This document shows, one piece after another, positions 47,401-58,300 of a stretch of 64,000 nucleotides of DNA. This stretch comes from Candidatus Brachythrix odensensis. Its GTDB lineage: Bacteria > Chloroflexota > Anaerolineae > J036 > Brachytrichaceae. Position 1 is the first letter of the stretch. Each line of letters begins with the position of its first letter. The translations under genes were made by a program, and so were the position numbers. The notes beneath the pieces are model-generated. The model ran no database searches. It was not told the origin of the DNA and saw only the letters and a program-made list of their open reading frames with translations. The stretch is from assembly GCA_016714465.1 (NCBI GenBank), contig JADKDT010000001.1, forward strand, positions 1-64,000. The letters are read 5' to 3'.

Positions 47401-47668
47401 CGGCCGTACCTGGGTCGCGCCGGCTCGGATCGGGCCGGACTCCCTGCGTTTTGGGGCGAGCAGTATCGGCGCGGCGGCCGGCCCGAGCGGGAGCGGCGCG
47501 CTGGCCTGGGTGCGGATCGCGCCGCGCGGGGTTGGGAGCGCCACGCTCACGCTCAGCAACACCCTGGCGACCAACGTCGCGGGTCTATCCATCAACCTGA
47601 CCGCCCAGGGCGGTCAGCTCTACGTGATCCATCCGGGCGCGGCGTATCTGCCGCGTGTGCTGCGCTAA
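35456..47668 (+). CDS. Giant secreted surface protein with 27 SdrD-B-like domains and a cohesin-like tail (four frameshifts)
   Basis: About 4,070 residues after repair. Order: signal peptide ending ARA (about 28); CSLREA-type segment (VCATAAGTCTLRAAVQEANA); parallel beta-helix (about 115-430); 27 tandem SdrD-B-like domains of about 116 residues, each with a Ca-binding-type D-x-N-x-N-G start, YTLTETQPAGYxDG middle and YNFGE end; a choice-of-anchor-L-like domain (MDFAFFSEEFPEF onward); a TPTPSPG linker; a cohesin-like domain (LGGYEVTLRFDPNQVT); and the end AAYLPRVLR. Frames break near 42575, 42946, 46455 and 46895 and cancel overall (length divisible by three), so sequence error is likely. It is probably a calcium-stiffened stalk projecting a head from the cell. 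It is collinear with the gene at 55369. Confidence 0.85.
36781..46215 (+). repeat. Coding array of 27 SdrD-B-like repeats
   Basis: Counted by domain starts (VYxDxNNNG and variants) and ends (NFGE, LFGE, DFGE and variants). The mean unit is about 350 nt. Repeats are strongly diverged from each other in DNA, and odd units occur: repeat 22 lacks the Ca-type start, and repeats 5, 20 and 24 carry Cys-containing insertions (e.g. SGSCPASCDPPIFG). Confidence 0.8.
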
Positions 47669-47679
47669 GGCTATCGCCG

Positions 47680-47716
47680 GGATACCGATATCCCCGCGGA
47701 GCGGGGATATCGATCC
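47680..47716. terminator. GGA-loop hairpin after the first giant gene
   Basis: A 12-bp perfect stem with a GGA loop (centre CCCCGCGGAGCGGGG) is extended by four more pairs across a 2-nt bulge. It begins 12 nt after the stop codon of the giant gene and lies before the next start. No U-run. Confidence 0.6.
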
Positions 47717-47741
47717 AGCTCTGGCAATGGACAACGAGGCG

Positions 47742-50700
47742 ATGAAACGAGCTTCACTTTCCTTCCTGACCGGCACGGGAGCCGCGCGCGCGCTGTTGGC
47801 CGCGGCGCTGCTGGGAGCCTCATTCGCGTCGGTTGGACAAACGGAGCCGACAAGGCACGCGCCCCTGGTGGCGGCCGCGCCCGAGTCACCCCTGGCTGCC
47901 GCGACCGAGACGCCGAGACTCATCCAGCGCATCCTGCCCGACGAGTTCGAGGCCCAGCCCGCGGAGGACGCCGAGGCCGGTGAGCGACCAACGTATGCCG
48001 AACGGGCTGCGGCATTCCGTCTTATGCAGTCCCTCGACGACAAGGGAGAGATCCAGCCGGATGCGCCCGCCAAGGCGCGCCTGCAATATGACGCGATGCG
48101 GCTGCGCACCTTGTCATCTCCGTCGCGGGATGCCGGTGGGATCGGCCCGGGCGACTGGACGGCCGAAGGGCCTAGGAACGTCGGCGGCCGAATCCGTTCG
48201 ATTGTCCTTCCAGCCGATCATCCGACCTGGCAGTTGATCGGGAGTGTAGGCGGCGGGGTGTGGATCAATGACGCGAACGGGTGGCACGCGGCCAATGACC
48301 TGCTGGCCAACCTGGCTGTCAGCAGCATGGCCGCCAACCCGGTCACGGGGAGCATCATCTATGCCGGCACAGGCGAGTTTTTCAACAATCCCGACGGCCT
48401 GCGCGGGGATGGCGTCTTTGTCTCGGCCGATTCTGGGCAATCCTGGACGCAACTGGCGAACACTGCACTCACCGGTTCAACCCCATTGCGGACTGTCAGC
48501 CGCCTGGCGATCTCGGCGGACGGGGCCGTTCTCCTTGCGGCCACCTACGACGGCGTCTTTTCAAGCGCAGATGGAGGCGAGAATTGGATCGCCAGGATAC
48601 CGGAAAATCGCACGCTTCAGGTGCTCTTTCATCCCACCACAGCCATGGCCGCTCTTGCCAGTGGCACTGGCTGGGCCAGTTACTCGCTCGACAAGGGAAC
48701 GACGTGGATTACGGCGACGGGTTTTCCCGCCGATAGCGGCCGGATTGAGCTCGGCTGGTCCAAGAGCCAACCCTGGATCGTCTACGCCTCGGTGGACCGA
48801 AACGGCGGCGAGATCTATAAGAGCAGCAACGGCGGGGCGAATTTCGCACTCCTCAATACCGGCCAGGATCTCCTCGACGAGCAAGGCGATTACGATAATG
48901 TCATCTGGGTCAATCCAGTCAACTCAAACGAACTCATCGTCGGCGGCGTGGATATCTATCGTTCAACCGACGGCGGTTTCAGCTTCTCCCAGATCGGAAG
49001 CTGGTCGCAATATCAGGAAAAAGGCGTCTCCGTGCACGCCGACCATCATGTCATCGTCGCGCCGCGTGACTATGACGGCGTGATCACAAAAACCTTGTGG
49101 TTTGGCAACGATGGCGGTCTCTTCCGGGTCGATGACATCAGCCTTGCGACAACGACGTCAGGCTGGACGCATATCGTTGGCCCCGAGATCACCCAGTATT
49201 ACGGCGTCGCGGTGAGCAACGGCGGCGGCACGACCCGCATTCTCGGCGGCGCGCAGGATAACGGGACGACGCTGAAGACCGGCGCCGGCCCCGACTGGAC
49301 CTACATTTATGGCGGTGATGGCGGTTCGGTCGCCATCGATCCGGGCGCTTCGGGGCTGCTCTACGGCGAATATGTTCATCTCGAAATCGTGCGCTCGCGG
49401 AATGGCGGGGCGACCGGGGCCGTCTCGATCGACAAGCCCGATGCGCCCGGTATCGAGGAGATCACAGACTCACGCGACCCAAACCGCGCGCTTTTCATCG
49501 CCCCATTCATTCTTGATCCCAATAATTCGAATACGATGCTGGCCGGCGGCGCCTCGCTCTGGCGCAGCGTCGACGTGAGCAGCGCTCAGACGATGCCATC
49601 CTGGACGGCCATCAAGCCGCCGCTGCCAGTGAGCGAAACCACCAGCCAGTTGATCAGCGCAATTGCGGTCGCGCCCGGGGACTCGAACATCATCCTGGTG
49701 GGATATGGCAAGGGCGCATTGTTCAAGACCTCTAACGGCACGGCGGGGGAACCGGCCTGGTCGCCGATCACCTTTCCCGATCAGCCGGCTCGCTATGTGA
49801 CCCGGATTGTCTTTGATCCAAACAGCCCGCAGGTGATCTATATCGCCTATGGCGGCTTTGCGTTGACGAACACCTGGAAGACCGTCGATGGTGGCGCGAA
49901 CTGGGCGCCGTTGCTCGGCACGCCCGGAAGCGCACTTCCGGCAGTGCCCGTGCGGGCATTCGCGATTCATCCCAACAACAGCTCGGTGCTTTACGCTGGG
50001 ACCGAGGTCGGCATCTTCGCCAGCGAGGATGGCGGCGCGAACTGGGGGGTGCCCGCCGATGGTCCCGCCCATGTCTCCGTCGATCAGCTCGTGTGGCTGG
50101 GCCAGCGCCTTTATGCCGCGACGTATGGGCGCGGGATCTGGTCGGTTTTCCCCAACATCCCCGGGATCCCGACGCCGACGCCAACGCCGCCGCCCACCCC
50201 AACGCCCGAACCCCCGCCACCGCAGTCGTGCGAACTGCCTTCGCCGCAGGGCAACTATGCCATCAACGTCGTGGCCCGGACCGGCGACAACGGGTTGCTC
50301 GAGCTCTTCGAGGGCGTCGCCATCAACGATCAGGGAAACGTAGCTTTCGTCGGCCGGTTGGCCAATACCGAAGCCATCTACATCGGCAGCAGTATCAGCG
50401 ATGTCCGCAGGCTCACCCCCGGTGATGACGCAGACGTCCGCTACTGGATCGCCGCCGATATCAACAACACCAACCAGGTTCTGGGCAACCGATACGGGGG
50501 GACCGCGACCACGATCTGGGACGGCCGGCCCGGTTACGAAGGCATGTACACCCACCAGTTGCCCGGGTCGTCGTCACGTCGTCCGAGTTCCTGGGGCAGC
50601 ATCAACGACAACAACGCCACGCTGGCCCCGTATGTGTATGCGCCCGCGCCCTCGTCGTACTCGGGGTTGTACGCATACCCCTCTGGAGCGGAGCAATTGC

Positions 50701-53700
50701 TCACGCCAAGCCTGCTCCGACCCGTCCTGGCGAACAATGGCTATTCCGTGGTGCGCTCGGGATTTTCGGCTGCCAACTCGCGCATCGTGATGTACCCGCC
50801 CAACCTAGGCACGGGAACGTCCATCGCCGGGAACGCCTTTTCGGCCACGGGCAGCCGACCCAGCATCTCCGGCCAGGCAGAGGTGGTTAGTTTCTACGCC
50901 AATTATGTCGACCCGGCTGGATTCACCGGCGGGCCCGGCGGCGGAAGTCCCGGCGAGGGAACGTTTATCTCTCTGGATCGGACCCAAATTCCTGATCTCA
51001 GCGGTGGGCGCGAACTGTATCGCATCACCGGCCAGGCCTGCAACGGCAAACTCGATCCAGGCGAGACATTCAACGACATCAACGCGAACGGCGTGCTCGA
51101 TGCCGACGAGGACGCCGGTTTCCTCTTCGACTACGATGTCGAAAACCGGGTAGCCGTCAACCGGACCCTGCCGGGCGACAAGCACCGGATGAACATCGCC
51201 TTTGTCGCGAGCGATGCGGATGGCCCAGCCGTGTTTCAGAGCGAGGTCATCCTGCCCTATCCCGACGCGCCGGGGGATCCCGTAACGCCCACCGTCAACA
51301 CGGTCCGCGTCATCGGGGCGGGCGACGTCATCACGGGCGTGAGCGGCGTTATCAACCAAATGAGCATCGGACAGCGCTTGACGGAAAAAGGCGAGATCGT
51401 CATCTGGGTGAGCACCGACACGGGCGCGCAAGCGATCATCCGCGCTGCGCCGCAACGGCGCCGGCCGGTCATCCTCATCCCCGGTCTGCTCGGAACGGGA
51501 CCCAAGCCGGGTGACACGGACTGGTTCACGGAGCGCGGCGGGCCGCCCGAGTCGCTTGCCCTGGACCCGTTCCTGGGCGTCTACGACGACCTGGTCCAGA
51601 CCCTGACCAACGTCGGGTATCAGCAAGGCCGCGACCTCTTTATCGTCAACTACGACTGGCGCCTCCCGCCCGCGCGCTTCGACGGCGCCGCGGATGGCTC
51701 TTTCTCCAACCTGACCGCGGACGGCATCGCCCACTCGAACTTCGAGTCTGGGGTTGATTATCTCGGTGATGCGCTGCGGCGCGCCGCCGACGCCTGGAAG
51801 CAAACCTATCCCGACGACCCGGATCTCGATGCCGTCGACGTGATCGCCCACGACGCGGGCGGGCTCATCGCCCGCGTCTACATCCAGAGCGGGGCCTACG
51901 CCGGCGTCATCGCGCCGGCGCCCTCTGCCCGACGGCACGCCCGGCGCCGCCCGATTGCCCGGGATACGAAACCTGATCCTGGCCGGTGTGCCCAACATGG
52001 GCGATACGCGCGAGGCGTGGGGCGCCATCACCGACAACTGCGCGACAACGCCGTCATGCGCTTCCTGCTTTCGCGCCTGGTCCACGCTGAATACCTGTAT
52101 CTGCAGGGAAACCCCGCCAATGAGATCTCCGGCCCGGACTACGCCATCAGCGCCGGTTCGCTGACGCCCGACCTGGAGCTGCGCCATCAGGACTTCATCA
52201 GTCAATACGTCCCGCTGTTTGGCGCGCTGCTGGCCACGTATCCTTTCGTCAGCATCGACGATGATGGCAAAGCGTTATACGGTTTGGAGGGCATTCCGAA
52301 TGGGCTGGCCTATCGCAACGACTTCCTGCTCGACCTCAACGACGGAAGCAGCCTGCCACCTGCGCCGCCCGCCGAAACGATTGCCGCCGCCCTTTCGGGC
52401 CAGCTCTACATCTTCGCCGGCTCGGAGACCGACACGCCGCTGTGGGCGCGCCGGCGCCAGGAACCAACCGAGAGCTGTCTCGCGATGAACGCCGTCGGCG
52501 GCACTCTGGAGTCGGTCCAGCAAATCCGAACCTGGATCCATGCCGTGGCCACCCCCGATACGCTCGCGGCGCTCCAAATCATCCTGGACCGGATCGAGTA
52601 TGTTCTCAATGCCGTGGGCGTCGAGGGGGGCGCCAGCAAGGCGGCTTCCTCCGATATCGTTCCGTTCAACGACATGATCGGGCGCTGCGCCGGCCTCGGA
52701 GAAGCATGGACGGAGACCCAGAAGAGCGTGCCGGCGGATGCGAGCTTCGACATGCGCTTCCATCAGCGCGGGGATGGCACGGTCCCCTTTGGTTCCGCGA
52801 CCGGCCCCTTCATGACCACGGACGGCGCGCCGATCGCCCCAAATGTCGTCATCTCGGAGTTCGCCGGCATACAGCATCTGCCGCTGATGTATGACACGCG
52901 CGCCCAGCTCGCCATTCTGAACGCGCTGGAGATTCCCAATCCCAACCCGGCCCCTTGTATCGACCGACAAACACAAGACTTCGGCTGCGATCTACACCCA
53001 GACCTATCAGGAGATGGGCGCGTTTCTGGTCAACGAGGAGGGCGTCTTCGACCAGCACCTGGACGAAGTGCAAAGCACTGCCGTCCGCGACGCCCTGGAA
53101 TATGCCCGTGGCATCTATCAAAGCACGACCGAGGCCCAGGGCTGGTGGTCGTCGGTGATCTTCGACCCGGTCGACGGCTATGTCATGGATGAGTATGGCA
53201 ACCAGGTGGGACAGAGCGACGCTGGCGGGATGAAGAGCGACATCCCGGGCAGTGCGTGGATTGGCGATGGGGCCGGAACAGGGATCGCCTTCATCACCGG
53301 CCACCGCCCGCAGACCCTGACCATCCATCTGACCGGGCGCGGCCAGCCCTACCTTGTCGACGCCGCAATCCTGGGCCCGGGAGGGTATACCCAGACCGTT
53401 ACGACGGGGACCCTCACGCTCGGTGAGACCAAGGTCCTCACCCTCGAGATCCCGCCCGAGATTGGGGCGCAGGACTATTCGTGGCCGAGCATGACTTACC
53501 TCAGCCCAACCCAGGGGATGACGGTCCCGCTCTACGACGACCTCAACGTCGCGATGGTGGTCACCGACGACAGCGGGGCAGTCGAGACCCGCTTGTTCTT
53601 CGACCTGGATGGTTCGGGGCTGATCACGGGCGCGAGCGAGATGGTGGTGGCCACCCACGGTTTGAGCGACACCTTCAGCGGCGTCTTCCAGACCGTCGAT

Positions 53701-54578
53701 GGCGCGCCCGGTCCGCGCGAGTTGGTCGCCATCGCCCGCGATCCGTTTGGCAACATCAACATCTACAGTCGGACCGTCACCATCGTCGGTCCTGAGCACC
53801 CCCGCCCGACGGCCACGCCGACCCAAACCCGGGCCCCGACACTGACGCCCACGCCGACTCAAACCCCGACTTCGACACCCACCGCGACGCCGACGCGCAC
53901 GTCCACGTCCACTCGAACCCCGACTCCGACCCGCACCCACACGCCCACCCCGACGGCGACGGGCACGCCCGTCCCGGGCTGCATCGGCGACTTCACCGGG
54001 CCGGGCAACCTCCCCGACGGATTCATTCACATCGATGACGTGCAGGTGATGGCCTACCACTGGGGGGCGGAATCAGGCGAGCCGTTGTACGAGGCGATCT
54101 ACGATCTGAATTCCAACGCGACGGTGGACATCGTGGATGTGCAGACCATTGGCGGGCGCTGGAACAGCGACTGCATCAGTGGGCGCTCCCGCGCCGGCCG
54201 GAGACGTCTGGATTGAACGCGCTGTCGCTCGTCGTGGAAGGCGCGCCCGGCGGGCCGGTCACGGCCACGATCTGGGCCAACGGGGTCTTCAATCTGGGCG
54301 CCTTCCAGCTCGGGTTGAGCTATCCGGCGGGCCTGAGCGTGGCGTCCATCGAGCTGGGCGCGTTCGTCACCCATAGCGGGCGTTCGTTCTTCCCGCTCGC
54401 GCAGGATGACCTGTCAGGTGGCTTGTCGGTGGCGGCCTTCAGCCTGGGCGCGGCGCCGGACGGGCCGTCAGGCACGGGCCCGATCGCACGGGTGGCCTTT
54501 GCTGGGTCCGGCGCGCCGGTCCTGACCGAGGGCGCGCTGAGCGACATCGCGGGGCGGGCGATCGTTGGGCCCACCCCG
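47742..54578 (+). CDS. Secreted multidomain protein: BNR-type propeller, LCAT-like hydrolase, dockerin and cohesin-like domains (several frameshifts, 3' end lost)
   Basis: The start at 47742 follows CGAGG and opens a signal peptide. Order: Asp-box propeller (about 130-800, e.g. SADGGENW, TVDGGANW, SEDGGANW); TPTPTPPPTPTPEP linker (about 808-830); a second beta domain (about 840-1235); LCAT/lipase-like alpha/beta hydrolase from about 1240 (VILIPGLLGTGP, VNYDWRLPP, VIAHDAGGLIARVY); a beta region; a TPTPTQTP linker; a dockerin-like pair (DGFIHIDDVQVMAYHW, DLNSNATVDIVDVQTIGG); and a cohesin-like domain (LGAFQLGLSYPAGL). The elbow residue is Asp1371 in place of Ser. Frames break near 51928 and 52040 (cancelling), 52950 and 54195. 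After about 54578 the sequence becomes G-run-rich and no proper C-terminus can be found. Confidence 0.75.
53977..54180 (+). other. Dockerin-like domain
   Basis: Two duplicated Ca-binding-loop/helix segments, GFIHIDDVQVMAYHWG and DLNSNATVDIVDVQTIGG, with the D-x-N-x-D-x-x-V spacing of type I dockerins. Dockerins bind cohesins, and cohesin-like domains occur in this same protein and in the upstream giant protein. Confidence 0.65.
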
Positions 54579-55190
54579 GGGCCCGGGGGGGTGGGGGCGG
54601 GGGCGTGCCGGGGGGGGGAGCGCGCCGGCGGAACACGCGGAGGGCGGGACACGGAAACGGCGGCGGCCGGGGGTGCTCCGCCACGCCCGGGGGGGAGCCG
54701 GCGGAATGCCGTGCCCAGGAACTCGCGTGGGCGCGAAGCATACGCGGGCGGTGGCCCCGGGTGGGCGGGCGGAACAGGGGCGGGGGGGGAACGCGGGGCG
54801 CGGGGTGGGACAGGAAGCGGCAACCGCGCATGTCAGGGCGTGCGGATTCCAGGGGGGGCTCGCACAACCGCGCGGCGCCGGCGATTATCACGGCAACGGC
54901 GGAATGGCGGCTGGCTGGGGCGACGACCTGCGCCATCGCCCGCCGCGGCCAATGCCCATGGCCCGCGCCCAATCGAGTGGCGCGAAAAAGGGGGGCCTGT
55001 TCGGCGGTGCTTCGCCCGCACGCACGCCCGTCGACTCGACCTACGCGGCCACCGCCGCAACAGTTCATCCGGCCGCGGTGTGGCTGGCGCCTGCGGCGGG
55101 GTGTGTTTGATGGCAGCAGTGGGGGTGGCCGAGGGGGGCGGGGCGGCTCCCGGCGCGGGGACGGGGGGTGTCGAGGCTTTGGGATAGCGC
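54579..55190. other. G-run-rich, low-complexity block without a credible gene
   Basis: About 610 bases with repeated plus-strand G-runs of 5 to 9 bases and mainly Gly/Arg/Ala/Pro reading frames lacking any domain. It begins where a Thr/Pro-rich linker and the usual YLPRVLR ending would be expected. It looks like low-quality or misassembled sequence; a real G-quadruplex-prone region is the alternative. Confidence 0.6.
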
Positions 55191-55191
55191 T

Positions 55192-55221
55192 CGCCGCTTT
55201 TTCCAGGCCTCGGCCTACAAT
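55192..55221 (+). promoter_or_regulatory. Promoter-like region of the second giant gene
   Basis: TACAAT at 55216-55221 is preceded by a CCGC-containing stretch at the -35 position, similar to but weaker than the ATCCGC box of the beta-helix genes. The leader would be about 145 nt. Confidence 0.4.
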
Positions 55222-55308
55222 ATTCCCAGTCGTACTGAGAGGAACGAGCCAGAACCTGAGAGTTCCGACACCCGAAAAAACGCAATAACTGACCATCGGC
55301 CAAAACAA

Positions 55309-55341
55309 CAACACCAGAGGGACCGCCGCCCTCTGGTGTTG
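55309..55341 (+). terminator. Terminator-like hairpin in the leader of the second giant gene
   Basis: Perfect 13-bp arms (CAACACCAGAGGG and its complement) with a 7-nt loop are followed by CTTTT. It ends about 10 nt before the AAGGAG ribosome site of the giant gene and lies downstream of its predicted promoter, so it could act as an attenuator; it could equally end transcription from upstream. Confidence 0.6.
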
Positions 55342-55368
55342 CTTTTCAGTCAAGGAGCACGACCCGCC

Positions 55369-58300
55369 ATGCGAATCTCGATCCGCCTCCTGACCGCCGC
55401 TACCGGCGCCCTGATCGCATGCCTCCTGCTGGATCGCGGCGCCCAGGCCGACACCTACCCGGTCAACGACACGGCCGATCTCCCGGATGCCCTGATCGGC
55501 AACGGTGTGTGCGCCACCGCTGCCGGCACCTGCAGCCTGCGCGCCGCCATCCAGGAGGCCAACGCGCACGCCGGCCCGGACACCGTCAGCCTGCCCGCCG
55601 GGACGTTTGTGCTGACCCGCACCGGCGCATCCGAGAACAGCGCCTTCACCGGCGACCTTGACCTGCGCGACACGATCACCGTCGCGGGCGCCGGGCGCGA
55701 CCTCACCCTGATCGATGGCAACCTTTCCGATCGCGTTTTCGAGATCTTCCCGGCCGTCACGAACGCCCCCATGACGGCCACCCTGTCGGCCCTCACCCTC
55801 TGCCGCGGCGGCAATGTCAGCACCGGTTGCGGGATGGACGTCCGGGGCACGCAGACTCGGATGTTTGTGTCGCAGGTTGACATCCGCGATGGCGCCTGCC
55901 AGACCAGTTTTGGCTATGGCGGCATCTATTTCAACAACGCATATCTGTTGTCATTGGACGACGTCGTGATCGACAACAACGCTGGTTGGAGCGGCGGCGG
56001 GCTGTATCACAATGGCGGCCGGCTTTTTATCAGCGGCACGCTGATCAGCAATAACAGCGCCCAGGCCAACGGTGGCGGCGGCGCGGCCCAGAGCGCCTTC
56101 GTCAGCGTCAACAAGAGCGCCTTCGCCGGCAACCGGTCGGCGGGCAGCGGTGGCGGCCTGTATCTGTACAACGTCAGCGGGGGCATCACCAGCACCACCA
56201 TCGCCGGTAATTACGCCGGCCTTTCGGGCGGGGGCCTGTATGCCTACTACGCCAGCAGCGTCCAGTTCAGTTGGGATACCCTCGCGCGCAATCGGAGTGG
56301 CGGGACGGGCGGAGGCGCCTTCGTCGACTACCCCGGCATGAACGTGCGAGGGACGCTGATCGATGCCAACACGGCCGCCGGGGCCGGCCAGGACGCCTAC
56401 CGCAGCGGCAGCCTTAATTCGCAGGGCAATTCGCTCATCGGCGATGTCACCCAGTGCGTGGCGAGCTACGAATACTCGGCCGGCGCCGGGGACATCGTGA
56501 ATGTCAGGCCGGGCGTCGGCGCGCTGATCCCGATGGCGGGGACGCAGGTGGTTCCGCTGGTCCATGGCAGCCGGGCCATCGATGCGGGCGGCGGCGTGCC
56601 CGGCCACTGACCAACGTAATCAGCCTCGCCCGGCGGACGGCAACGGCGACGCGCTCGCGGTCTGCGACATCGGCGCGTATGAAACCCAGGGACTGGATGA
56701 GTTGAGCGTATCCGGAAACGTCTACGCTGACAGCAATCTCGACGGCGCCTGGGGGCCGGGCATCGAAGCGGGTGTGCCGAACGTGACCATTACGTTGTCG
56801 GACCTGGGCGGCGGGCTGATTGTCACGACCAGCACGGCATCGGACGGCAGTTTTGCCTTCGGCGCGCTGACGACGGGGACCTTCATCCTGCGCGAAATCC
56901 AGCCCATCGCCTTCGATGACGGCGTCGATGCGCTCGGCCCGGCCGGCGGCGTGCTGGGCAATGATGTGATGACAGTCAGTCTGGTCGCCGCGACACCTGC
57001 TCTTTCCTATACCTTCGGCGAGTATCCATTTACGGTCGTGTCCGGCACGGTGTATCTCGATGAGGACGGCGATGGCGCCTACAACCCGACGATAGACAAC
57101 AGCATCGCCTTCGCGGCGATGGGGCTGGCTGGCACAACCGCCACAGGCCAGCCGTTGTCGATGACGGCCGCTGCGGATGGCTATGGCCGCTTCACCTTTT
57201 TTCCGGTGCCGCCCGGCGTCTACACGCTCACCGAAACGCAGCCGAACAACTACTTCGACGGTGAGGAAGCGGTCGGCACCGGCGGCGGCGTCATCGGCGG
57301 GGCCGCCCCGACCTTCGATGTGATTTCCGGCATCCCGGTGACGTATGGGGTGCCCGTCACCGGATATCTCTTTGGTGAACTGCGCCCCAGAAACGTGACC
57401 GCTGAGATCTTTGCCGACCTGAACGGCAATGGCGCCTACGATTACCCTGAGGTGGGGATTGAAGGTGAGGCCGTTGCGTTGACGGGCGTGACCTATCGCG
57501 GCGCGGCCGTCTCGACCACCCTGCTCACCGACGACAGCGGCCCCGCCTACTTCTCCGGTATTGCGCCAGGGGTCTATACACCGACCGAGTCGCAGCCGAT
57601 GTCCTGGGCGGATGGCCTCGACAGCGTGACCGACGGGCATCGCTGGCAATGACGTCGTGACCGGCATTGTCTTGACCGGCGCGTCGACCTACGCGGGAGC
57701 GCTCTTCGGCGAGTTGCTCCCCGGCCTGTCAGGGATCGTCTTTGTCGACGAGGATGCGAATGGCCGGTATGAGGATGAAACCGGCATTGCAGGTGTCACG
57801 GTCTGGCTCACGGGCACGACCGAATCCGGAGCGGGCCTGTGGATGACGACGACGACAGATGCCCAGGGCCACTTCTTTTTTGGCGGGCCGCCCACCGGCA
57901 CCTACGCCTTGATTGAGCAGGCGCCCGCTTACCTTCTGGATGGCTTCGAGCAGGTCGGCGCGGGGGGAGGTATCACCGGACCGATTGACGTTGACACGAT
58001 CAGCGCGATCTTCTTCACGCCCACCACACCTTCGGGCCAACCAGGGGCCGCCGCGGGCAACACGTTTGCCGAGATTGCCCCCTCCAGCATCGAAGGTTTC
58101 GTGTTCGTGGACGCCGACAATAATCAACGACTCTCGTATTCAGGCGCATGCCCGGCCAATTGCGATCCGCCGATTTTTGACGTGACCATCGTCTTGACCG
58201 GGGCCAACGATGCCGGCCAATCGGTGTGGATGACCACGACGACAACGACGGGAACCGTTGAGGGCTATTCCTACATTGGCGCGCGCTTCGTGTTCACCCC

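Noticed and set aside
47640..47668. LPXTG sortase signal at the end of the giant protein
   Set aside because: The end YLPRVLR has no LPXTG, no following hydrophobic helix and no room for one; it is treated as a different C-terminal signature.
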